From assembly GCA_002432715.1 (NCBI GenBank), contig DJGJ01000030.1:1-5318 (forward strand): DNA of 5,318 bases. The letters run 5' to 3'. Shown piece after piece: positions 1-4,843 of this stretch (position 1 is the stretch's first letter; every line of letters begins with the position of its first letter). The DNA is from Sphaerochaeta sp. UBA5849 (GTDB taxonomy: Bacteria > Spirochaetota > Spirochaetia > Sphaerochaetales > Sphaerochaetaceae). The notes under the pieces were generated by a model. It did no database searches and was not told the origin of the DNA. It saw only the letters and a list, made by a program, of their open reading frames with translations. The position numbers were made by a program, and so were the translations under genes.

Positions 1-32
1 AGGCTCATCCTCCTACCCGATTGTCCAAGCTT

Positions 33-59
33 TTGCACTCTCCCTGTGCGTGCTATGAT
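33..59 (+). promoter_or_regulatory. Promoter of the flavodoxin-domain gene
   Basis: The -35 candidate TTGCAC (33-38) and the -10 TATGAT (54-59) are 15 nt apart. The -10 is preceded by TG one base upstream (51-52), which makes it an extended -10 and offsets the short spacer. Transcription should start near 65-67, just before the GGAG at 69-72. This placement decides the gene start: the in-frame ATG at 46 lies inside the promoter, so the ATG at 79 is used. Inferred from consensus matching only. Confidence 0.55.
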
Positions 60-78
60 TGCTTGTGTGGAGACTCAG

Positions 79-558
79 ATGGCTAAAACACTTATTTTAT
101 ATGCGACCAAGCATGGTACCACCCATGCTTGTGCTGAAGTATTGCAGAAAGAACTGAAGGCTGATGCAGATCTTCAGAACTTGATTGAACAACCGAATGT
201 CGATTTAGGGGCTTACGACACCATTGTCCTCGGAGGCTCGGTGCATGCAGGACGGGCCAACGGAAAATTCAGGAAGTTCTGCATTGCCAATGAACAGGCC
301 CTTCTGCAGAAAAGACTTGGCCTGTTTCTCTGCATGATGGAAGAGGGTGAAGGGGCTGTGAGGCAGCTTGAACAGAACTACAGTAAAGCCCTCCGTGAAA
401 AAGCCTTGGTTGTAGATTCATTCGGTGGTGAGTTCCTGTTCTCCAAAATGGGGTGGATCACCAGGAAGATGATGAAAATGATGAGTAAAGGCGATGAGGA
501 TGTGCATAACATCAGAGAGGATGCGATTAAAGCCTTTGCCGAGGTTTTGAACCGCTGA
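79..558 (+). CDS. Flavodoxin-domain protein (Flavodoxin_5 / HemG-like)
   Basis: A 159-residue cytosolic flavodoxin-fold protein, expected to bind FMN and carry electrons. It begins with a hydrophobic beta strand (LILYAT, residues 5-10) followed by the phosphate-binding loop TKHGTT (10-15), which corresponds to the T-x-T-G-x-T loop of flavodoxins. A second loop, GGSVHAGR (52-59), matches the GAS-type loop that contacts the flavin ring. The C-terminal part, with FGGEFLFSKMGW and the run of Met and Lys (115-137), resembles the end of Flavodoxin_5/HemG proteins. HemG is a menaquinone-dependent protoporphyrinogen oxidase, but nothing here shows that activity or any haem context, so only the fold is claimed. 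The start at 79 has GGAG six bases upstream; the longer in-frame start at 46 falls in the promoter. The gene is monocistronic as seen and converges on the Sua5 gene with a 2-nt gap and no clear terminator. Confidence 0.87.
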   Translation: MAKTLILYATKHGTTHACAEVLQKELKADADLQNLIEQPNVDLGAYDTIVLGGSVHAGRANGKFRKFCIANEQALLQKRLGLFLCMMEEGEGAVRQLEQNYSKALREKALVVDSFGGEFLFSKMGWITRKMMKMMSKGDEDVHNIREDAIKAFAEVLNR

Positions 559-560
559 TC

Positions 561-1877
561 TCAGTGTTTTGCCGATGCTTTCTTAAGTCGGTTGTTGATG
601 GCAACGCCGATGCCCTCTTCGGGCAAGAGGCTGCCGACCATGCAGCGTAAGTGCAGGGTGTCCAGGTGGCGGATCGCCCAATAGAGGCGACTTGCCGCTT
701 CTTCGGCATCCTCCTTCTCGCTGACATACACCACCGGCCCCTTGAACGGGACGGACTGCTTTTCGAACAGCAACACCCCGACATCGCTTTGGTCCTTGTA
801 CAGGGTGACATCGTCGACCAGATAGAGCGGAGTCGTGGGGGCATAATGGCTTTCGAGCAACCCGGGGCTTTCTAGATGGGTATCGGTAGGACCTGCCTGT
901 TTACCCATTGCCACCTCGCCAAGCAAGGGCTGAAGCTCCTTCAATCCGATTTTTCCCGGTCGGAGTATGGTGGGGATTTCGGTGCAGAGTGAGAGTACCG
1001 TGGATTCAATGCCGACGGTGCATGCGCCTCCATCAAGAATTGCATCGATCCGCGTCCCGAGCTGCTCGCGCACATGAAGCGCGGTAGTCGGGCTGGTATA
1101 AGCGAATCGGTTTGCACTCGGCGCTGCAATGGCTTTGCCGCTGGCCTTGATCAAGTTCAACGCCAAAGGGTTGGAAGGCATCCGGATGGCAACCGTTTGG
1201 CTGTTGGCCGTAACAATCGAGGGCACAGCGGGATGTTTTTTCAATACCATGGTCAAAGGACCGGGCCAGAAGTGATCCATCAGGAGTTTGGCTCTTGGGT
1301 CGAGGTCGACTACCAATCCCTCAAGTTGTTCCAATTGGGCGATATGGACGATCAGGGGGTCGAAGAACGGCCGCTCTTTGGCAGCGAAAATACCTCTCAC
1401 AGCCTCTTCATTCATGGCATCTGCACCAAGACCGTAGACAGTCTCGGTGGGGAAGGCCACCAGCTTGCCTTGTGCAAGCAGTGCCGCATCTTCGGCAATA
1501 AGCTTTGGCAGTTGTTCGCTGGGCCTTGGATACGCCTCTATGTAGGAGACTGCATCGGCAAGCGTATGGAAGAACAAGGTTATGATTGGAGATGCTGCAA
1601 GCTCAAGCGGACAGTAGAAGGAGAGTTTTATCCCCTCATCGAGCAAAAATGTCTCGGTCTTGTCAGCAACATTGTCGAACAGTGTTTGCTCGGTCGCCTG
1701 CAGGCAGGAGGAAAGAAATGGATGGGCTTTGCACAAAACCTGTGCATCAGAGCGAGCATCCTTAGGGTAAGCGAGGGAAACGGTGCAATCCACGGCAAGC
1801 CCCATCAACGATTGAAGGGCATCGCTTTGGTGCATGAGCAGCTTGGGTGTTACATAGATGGTGGACTGATGGTGCAT
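561..1877 (-). CDS. ywlC: Sua5/YwlC-type threonylcarbamoyl-AMP synthase with N-terminal extension
   Basis: A 438-residue enzyme expected to make L-threonylcarbamoyl-AMP from threonine, bicarbonate and ATP, the first step of the t6A37 modification of ANN-decoding tRNAs (TsaB/D/E finish it). The YrdC domain runs from about 120 to 325: VAFPTETVYGLGADA (140-154), AKERPFFDPLIVHIA (166-180), WPGPLTMVL (204-212), RMPSNP (232-237), the nucleotide-binding APSAN (252-256) and GIESTV (289-294). SPGLLESHYAP (337-347) begins the Sua5 C-terminal domain, which ends in GIGVAINNRLKKA, so this is the two-domain form and not a lone YrdC or YciO. Sua5 proteins usually start at about residue 118 of this one, near EQLPKLIAEDAAL; the preceding 115 or so residues are unrecognised. 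Start: ATG at 1877 with GAGGAAAG upstream. A GTG at 1943 is also open but touches an AGGAGGA with no spacer, which makes it unlikely. No clear promoter was found. Confidence 0.93.
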   Translation of the reverse strand: MHHQSTIYVTPKLLMHQSDALQSLMGLAVDCTVSLAYPKDARSDAQVLCKAHPFLSSCLQATEQTLFDNVADKTETFLLDEGIKLSFYCPLELAASPIITLFFHTLADAVSYIEAYPRPSEQLPKLIAEDAALLAQGKLVAFPTETVYGLGADAMNEEAVRGIFAAKERPFFDPLIVHIAQLEQLEGLVVDLDPRAKLLMDHFWPGPLTMVLKKHPAVPSIVTANSQTVAIRMPSNPLALNLIKASGKAIAAPSANRFAYTSPTTALHVREQLGTRIDAILDGGACTVGIESTVLSLCTEIPTILRPGKIGLKELQPLLGEVAMGKQAGPTDTHLESPGLLESHYAPTTPLYLVDDVTLYKDQSDVGVLLFEKQSVPFKGPVVYVSEKEDAEEAASRLYWAIRHLDTLHLRCMVGSLLPEEGIGVAINNRLKKASAKH

Positions 1878-1933
1878 TCTCTTTCCTCGCCTTGCAAGAG
1901 TACCGCAAAGACCGAAGGCAAGGCAAGCCGGTT

Positions 1934-1942
1934 TGTGATACA
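1934..1942 (+). promoter_or_regulatory. Candidate extended -10 for the GNAT gene
   Basis: TG (1934-1935), one base, then GATACA (1937-1942) resembles an extended -10 element, with no recognisable -35 at the right distance. If real, transcription would start at about 1948-1951, on or next to the ATG at 1951. The match is weak (A, T, A in the central positions) and the call rests partly on the absence of an SD for this gene. Confidence 0.25.
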
Positions 1943-1950
1943 CTCCTCCT

Positions 1951-2439
1951 ATGACGATCAGATCCTATACCGAGCAGGATATCCCGGCCATGACGGGGCT
2001 TTGGAACGAGATTGTGGATGAAGGCAATGCCTTTCCCCAGGACGAAAAGCTTGACAGCATAACGGCTTCGGCTTTCTTTTGCAGCCAAAGCTATGCAGCG
2101 GTTGCCATCGATGAAGGCGAACTTGCAGGCCTGTACATTCTGCATCCGAACAACGTAGGAAGGGCCGGCCATATAGCGAATGCTTCGTATGCTGTCAAGA
2201 AGACCATGCGGGACAAAGGAATCGGAAAGGCCTTGGTCAAGGACTCGCTGGGTCAGCTTTCCCGCTTCAGCTTCAGGATCCTGCAATTCAACGCTGTGGT
2301 TGCTTCCAATACACGAGCGCTCGCACTCTATGAGAGACTCGGTTTTGAGAGGCTGGGGACGATCAGGGGAGGGTTTGCCAAGGATGACGGGGGCTTTGAG
2401 GATATTGTGAGCATGGTGTATTACGTACCAAGCCTATGA
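1951..2439 (+). CDS. GNAT-family N-acetyltransferase
   Basis: A 162-residue acetyl-CoA-dependent N-acetyltransferase of unknown substrate, expected to be cytosolic. The N-terminus, IRSYTEQDIPAMTGLWNEI (3-21), is the usual beta1-alpha1 opening of the family. Motif A is the pyrophosphate-binding R-D-K-G-I-G at 87-92, followed by an amphipathic helix. Motif B is QFNAVVASNTRALALYERL (112-130), then GFERLGTIRGGF (131-142). The Q-F-N start of motif B and the F-x-x-x-G-T-x-x-G-x-F end are typical of the large generic GNAT group that includes PAT-like proteins; this does not identify a substrate. The start is fixed by the family N-terminus, yet the eight bases before the ATG are CTCCTCCT, which is not an SD. 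The gene diverges from the Sua5 gene. Its stop codon (2437-2439) lies inside the first copy of a 23-bp tandem repeat. Confidence 0.9.
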   Translation: MTIRSYTEQDIPAMTGLWNEIVDEGNAFPQDEKLDSITASAFFCSQSYAAVAIDEGELAGLYILHPNNVGRAGHIANASYAVKKTMRDKGIGKALVKDSLGQLSRFSFRILQFNAVVASNTRALALYERLGFERLGTIRGGFAKDDGGFEDIVSMVYYVPSL

Positions 2440-2470
2440 TCAAGGCCGTACCAAGCCTATGATCAAGGCC
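2425..2470. repeat. Perfect 23-bp tandem duplication at the GNAT stop codon
   Basis: Positions 2425-2447 and 2448-2470 are identical over 23 bases, each beginning GTACCAAGCC and ending GATCAAGGCC, with no spacer. The first copy encodes the last four residues (V-P-S-L) and stop of the GNAT gene; the second is non-coding. Each copy holds a GCCT/AGGC dyad around TGATCA. The unit is not a multiple of three, and the duplication leaves the GNAT protein unchanged because the first copy retains the stop. The second copy ends four bases before the -35 of the next promoter. It looks like a recent slippage or misrepair duplication. Confidence 0.97.
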
Positions 2471-2473
2471 TGT

Positions 2474-2502
2474 TTGATTCTGGTCCTTTCATGGTTTATA
2501 CT
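2474..2502 (+). promoter_or_regulatory. Strong sigma70-type promoter of the small ORF
   Basis: TTGATT (2474-2479), a 17-nt spacer and TATACT (2497-2502) form a near-consensus promoter. The start of transcription is expected at about 2508-2510, giving a leader of roughly 45 nt before the small ORF. A dyad GTTTA-TACTG-TAAAC (2495-2509) overlaps the -10 and predicted start, which could be an operator, although a dyad this short can arise by chance. Confidence 0.6.
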
Positions 2503-2553
2503 GTAAACATATTCTAGCAAGGGAAGCCTCTCCCAATTCAAAGAAGGCGGATG

Positions 2554-2736
2554 ATGAGCATGCAAACCAACGATGAAGAACTGAGAAAAATCGACTTCTC
2601 CGACATACCGGAGATGACCGATGCACAGCTGTCCCAGTTGCAGCCTTCGCACGTGCAAAATCAGGCAAAACCTATGCATCGTGAATTGCCCAGGAGCTTG
2701 GGTAGGGAAATCGGCTCTACGGAAGGGAATGACTGA
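2554..2736 (+). CDS. Small protein with BrnA-like N-terminal motif, possible remnant
   Basis: A 60-residue hydrophilic protein with no signal peptide or membrane segment. Residues 13-29 or so (DFSDIPEMTDAQLSQLQPS) recall the N-terminal part of BrnA-type antitoxins and related CopG-like proteins, where an acidic D-F-S-D-I-P-x-x-T-D-x-x-L segment precedes the DNA-binding region. The usual BrnA C-terminus, with its W-F-K and G-x-G-Y-Q-T-R-I-N features, is absent here and I could not find it in the other forward frames. No BrnT-like toxin gene lies next to it. It may be an orphan small protein or the remains of a toxin-antitoxin gene. AAGG (2544-2547) is six bases before the ATG at 2554; ATGs at 2551 and 2560 are alternatives. 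A strong promoter precedes it. It converges on the yjbQ remnant with a 6-nt gap. Confidence 0.5.
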   Translation: MSMQTNDEELRKIDFSDIPEMTDAQLSQLQPSHVQNQAKPMHRELPRSLGREIGSTEGND

Positions 2737-2742
2737 GGCCTC

Positions 2743-3042
2743 TCACTCGCCGATGATCTTAATCAGCACGCGCTTGGTTCGCTTCCCATCGAACTCATAG
2801 TAGAAAATTTGCTCCCAGGTACCGAAATCAAGCTTTCCCTTGGTTATTGCCACCACACTCTCTCGTCCCATGATGGTGCGCTTGAGGTGTGCATCGGCAT
2901 TGTCCTCATATCCGTTGTGCCGATACTGGCTGTAGGGTTTTTCCACAGCCGGCTTCTCCAGCCAAACCTCGTAGTCTTGATGCAGCCCGCTTTCATCGTC
3001 ATTGATGAAGACGCTTGCGGTAATATTCATGGCATTTATTAA
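2743..3042 (-). pseudogene. yjbQ: yjbQ-family gene, 3' part (interrupted by the IS)
   Basis: This is the C-terminal two thirds of a YjbQ/UPF0047-family protein; family members have been linked to thiamine-phosphate synthase activity, but the in vivo role is unsettled. The piece contains NITASVFINDDESG, the segment YRHNGYEDNADAHLK, FGTWEQIF (E. coli YjbQ has GTWQGI) and the end KRVLIKIIGE. An ATG at 3030 gives an open frame of 95 residues, but that Met is an internal family residue: the codons just upstream, L-I-N-A, continue the family sequence until the IS begins at 3043. The missing N-terminal 41 codons are at 4666-4788. Joined at the target duplication, the two parts give 138 residues with no frameshift or stop, the family's usual length. 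Asn45 stands where E. coli YjbQ has His in its HTSAS segment. The cut gene is probably inactive; residual translation of the 95-residue part cannot be excluded, though no SD precedes 3030. Confidence 0.92.
3036..3042. repeat. Target site duplication, left copy (TTATTAA)
   Basis: TTATTAA here is repeated at 4665-4671 directly outside the other IS end. Because the sequence continues the inverted repeat, the division is ambiguous: a 7-bp duplication if the IS ends in CTC...GAG, or 5 bp (TATTA) if it ends in ACTC...GAGT. The 7-bp reading is preferred because several IS4-family groups make duplications of 7 bp or more. Either reading restores the same yjbQ sequence. Confidence 0.88.
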
Positions 3043-3055
3043 CTCAAAGTTCGCA
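3043..3055. repeat. Left terminal inverted repeat of the IS
   Basis: CTCAAAGTTCGCA is the exact reverse complement of 4652-4664. Pairing extends outward through three more bases (TAA against TTA) that belong to the target duplication in the preferred reading, giving a 16-bp match in total. The next inner bases do not match. The repeat ends only five bases before the transposase stop codon. Confidence 0.95.
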
Positions 3056-3060
3056 CATGC

Positions 3061-4509
3061 CTAAGCAGCTAGATCCAGGCATGTTTTCAGCTTTTCAGGC
3101 AGTTGCATGAGGAATTTGTTCATCGCTTCATTGAGCTTCTCGGGGGGCATGGAATATTCAGAAGCGAGGGTCTCGACGAACAAGGCCAACACCAGTTCGA
3201 TGGCGTGGAAAAGGGCTGCGTCCTGGACATCTTCCAGGAGTTGGTAGAACAGTTCCCCGAAACTCAACTCATCAGAGTTCTGGCGGTTCAGCCAGGAGAG
3301 CATCGCATATTGGAACATGACTATGGCCGTGCTGGCATGGATTTCGGAGTAATCCAGCGATTGGGTACTCTTTTGCAGGCAAAGAAAGGATTTGCAAGTC
3401 TGAAACATAGTCTCAATTCCCCAACGGCAGCAGTAGTATTCGACTATCTGGTCCTCTGACAGGCTGCCGTCGGTGGAGAGGATGGCCAGGTATTCGCTTT
3501 TCTTGTTCCTGTTTCTGACGAACACGATTTTCGATTCCTGGTTGGGCCCCCCATCCTTGTTGATCAGCGAGATGGTGGCGGAGAAGAGGAACTTCCTGCC
3601 TTTCGAGTCGTCCTTTCCTGCCTTGCGGTTCAGCTTGCGCTGGATCCGCTCATCCTTGACGCACATGCGGAATATCTGGCCGAGCTTTCTCCTTTCCCCC
3701 TTGTAGAGGTAATAGGTGGAGGAGTTCTTCAGCATGCAGATCACATCGTATCCCTTGGCCTTGACGGCGAAGATGGTGGCGGGGTTGGCGAACCACTTGT
3801 CGCACAGCAGGTACCGGGCCTGGAGCTTCGCCGCCGTAGCGACATCCAGAAGGTCAAGCAGCGTATCGTTCATCTTCTGCCTTGCCAGTCTGCGTATCTT
3901 GAAGCCAAAGTCCTCCTTTTCCTTGGCGGCAAGCTTTTTGGATTGCCTGAGCAGTTTTTTCTGGTCGCAGGTGCTCATGTTGCAAAAGGATACGGGAAGG
4001 ACCGACACCCCGTCGGTCCAGACAAGGGTGAGCATCCTGAACCCCTTGTAGTAGCGCCTGAGGGCATGGTCCCAGTTCCTGGCGCTCAGCTCCACTTTCT
4101 TGGACCTGTTGCGATAGTAGCTGCTGTCATCGGCCACCAGGAAGAAAGGCTTTTGTTCTCCCTTGCAATCGTTGCGGCGGATCGGCAGCAGATCCTTGTC
4201 TATGATCTCTTTCGCCAGGAGGGACAGGAACCTGTTCCAGTCCATTTTCATGGACTGGAGGAACCGATGGCATGTATCCTTCTTCACCATGTTCCCATAC
4301 TTGCGGGTTTTCTGGTCCCTGTTCATGGATGTTCCGCAGAACAGCAGGGTGCTCAGGTAGTAGAAGACCTTCAGGACTTCTATGCCCTTCTGCTTGTGCG
4401 CCCCACAAAGACGAAGAATGCTTCCGATTTTAAATCTCCGGGAAAAATCCTGGACTTGGCTTGTAATGGTGTCGGTGTTATTGGTAAAATCCATCAGCAT
4501 GTTAGGCAT
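3061..4509 (-). CDS. IS4-family DDE transposase
   Basis: A 482-residue cut-and-paste transposase acting on the terminal repeats of its own element. Catalytic candidates: the first Asp in FFLVADDSSYY (D127 or D128), the second in LLCDKWF (D237) and Glu366 in the signature Y-C-C-R-W-G-I-E-x6-K (Y359, R362, E366, K373), which fits the IS4-family Y-(2)-R-(3)-E-(6)-K motif exactly. The region between D237 and E366 is long and mainly beta-type, as in the insertion domain of this family. The N-terminal 115 residues are basic and probably bind the ends. The open frame extends to an ATG at 4542, but that lies only two bases after the -10 of the promoter, upstream of the expected transcription start. 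The ATG at 4509 has AAGGAG three bases upstream and is preferred; 4500 and 4494 are alternatives. The frame is intact, with its stop TAG 18 bp from the left end of the IS. Confidence 0.95.
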   Translation of the reverse strand: MPNMLMDFTNNTDTITSQVQDFSRRFKIGSILRLCGAHKQKGIEVLKVFYYLSTLLFCGTSMNRDQKTRKYGNMVKKDTCHRFLQSMKMDWNRFLSLLAKEIIDKDLLPIRRNDCKGEQKPFFLVADDSSYYRNRSKKVELSARNWDHALRRYYKGFRMLTLVWTDGVSVLPVSFCNMSTCDQKKLLRQSKKLAAKEKEDFGFKIRRLARQKMNDTLLDLLDVATAAKLQARYLLCDKWFANPATIFAVKAKGYDVICMLKNSSTYYLYKGERRKLGQIFRMCVKDERIQRKLNRKAGKDDSKGRKFLFSATISLINKDGGPNQESKIVFVRNRNKKSEYLAILSTDGSLSEDQIVEYYCCRWGIETMFQTCKSFLCLQKSTQSLDYSEIHASTAIVMFQYAMLSWLNRQNSDELSFGELFYQLLEDVQDAALFHAIELVLALFVETLASEYSMPPEKLNEAMNKFLMQLPEKLKTCLDLAA

Positions 4510-4544
4510 AAGCTCCTTGTCTTGTATAGGTTTATAGTACATCC

Positions 4545-4573
4545 ATTATACCAGATTTGCGAGCTTATGTCTA
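4545..4573 (-). promoter_or_regulatory. Transposase promoter
   Basis: Read on the minus strand, TAGACA (4573-4568), a 17-nt spacer and a consensus TATAAT (4550-4545) form a strong promoter. Transcription should begin at about 4538, leaving a leader of about 30 nt to the ATG at 4509. This is the basis for rejecting the longer open frame. Transcripts from here would run on through the left end of the IS into the yjbQ 3' part, as no terminator is visible between them. Confidence 0.65.
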
Positions 4574-4576
4574 TAT

Positions 4577-4588
4577 ATTACATGTAAT
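4577..4588. promoter_or_regulatory. 12-bp palindrome upstream of the transposase promoter
   Basis: ATTACATGTAAT is a perfect 12-bp palindrome three bases upstream of the -35 hexamer of the transposase promoter. It could bind a dimeric regulator that controls transposition, or be chance in an AT-rich stretch. Only the symmetry and the position are seen; the role is inference. Confidence 0.3.
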
Positions 4589-4651
4589 TATAATCGTTTT
4601 AATCAGAAGTTTTCCTTTGCTTTTTAGTCAAAATACTATGGCTCAGCGGTA

Positions 4652-4664
4652 TGCGAACTTTGAG
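4652..4664. repeat. Right terminal inverted repeat of the IS
   Basis: TGCGAACTTTGAG is the exact reverse complement of the left end at 3043-3055. The interval 4574-4651 between the transposase promoter and this repeat holds no gene. Confidence 0.95.
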
Positions 4665-4671
4665 TTATTAA
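4665..4671. repeat. Target site duplication, right copy (TTATTAA)
   Basis: Identical to 3036-3042. On the minus strand it provides the L40 and I41 codons of the yjbQ 5' part, so the insertion was at V-L-I / N-A-M of the ancestral protein. Confidence 0.88.
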
Positions 4672-4788
4672 TACCAATCCATCCTGGACGGTGCTTTCTT
4701 GGACAGCTTGTTGTACGAGATGCGTTATGTTCACCAAGGCCCTGCGTGAAGGTAGATGGAAAGACAACTCTTTACGAGAACTTTTCAT
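4666..4788 (-). pseudogene. yjbQ: yjbQ-family gene, 5' part with its start
   Basis: These 41 codons begin MKSSRKELSFHLPSRRAL, continue with VNITHLVQQAVQESTV and end DGLVLI. They match the N-terminus of the YjbQ family (R-K-E-L-x-F-x-L-P-S-R, then V-N-I-T, then G-L-V-L) and continue into N-A-M-N-I-T-A-S of the fragment at 2743-3042 when the IS and one target copy are removed. The start ATG (4788) has GGAGGAG (4803-4797) eight bases upstream. In the present sequence the frame runs into the IS for nine more codons (T-Q-S-S-H-T-A-E-P) and stops at TAG (4638-4636), so a 50-residue peptide could be made. The peptide lacks the family's later conserved segments and should be inactive. Confidence 0.9.
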
Positions 4789-4814
4789 GCTCTATGCTCC
4801 TCCGTTCATGATAT

Positions 4815-4843
4815 AGGATAGAGAAGGAACGATAAGTGGTCAA
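4815..4843 (-). promoter_or_regulatory. Native promoter of the interrupted yjbQ gene
   Basis: On the minus strand, TTGACC (4843-4838), a 17-nt spacer and TATCCT (4820-4815) make a good sigma70-type promoter. Transcription would start near 4808, just before the GGAGGAG at 4803-4797. It shows that yjbQ was its own transcription unit before the IS arrived, and that transcription from here still enters the IS from its right end in the same direction as the transposase. Confidence 0.55.

Larger units (their letters stand above)
3043..4664 (-). mobile_element. Complete IS4-family insertion sequence (about 1622 bp)
   Basis: The element is bounded by 13-bp perfect inverted repeats, contains one full-length transposase gene with its own promoter, and is flanked by a 7-bp direct repeat. 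It sits inside the yjbQ gene between codons for L40-I41 and N42, with transposase and yjbQ on the same strand. Intact ends, an intact open frame and perfect target repeats suggest a recent insertion and a possibly active element. The family is called from the transposase YREK signature; I do not assign a subgroup, although a 7-bp duplication would fit the ISPepr1-type group. Confidence 0.93.

Noticed and set aside
550..566. Terminator hairpin between the flavodoxin and Sua5 genes (CTGA-TC-TCAG)
   Set aside because: A four-base stem with a two-base loop is not stable, and the T-run after it is short and interrupted.
1915..1928. Short AAGGC repeat run
   Set aside because: Under three units of five bases, which is unremarkable.
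1074..2021. A 315-codon open frame on the plus strand
   Set aside because: It lies antisense to the Sua5 gene, whose minus-strand frame has full family motifs. The plus-strand protein has no recognisable motif and runs across the GNAT start.
3943..4587. A 214-codon open frame on the plus strand within the IS
   Set aside because: It is a shadow of the transposase, which has the DDE and YREK residues in the opposite frame; no second IS gene is expected for this family.
4587..4594. Outward-facing promoter at the right end of the IS (TATAAT at 4589-4594, plus strand)
   Set aside because: There is no acceptable -35 at 16-18 nt on the plus strand; the hexamer overlaps an AT-rich palindromic stretch where TATAAT arises easily.
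4557..4811. An 84-codon plus-strand frame crossing the right end of the IS
   Set aside because: It spans the IS boundary and lies antisense to the yjbQ 5' part, so it cannot be an ancestral gene. It has no SD at its start.
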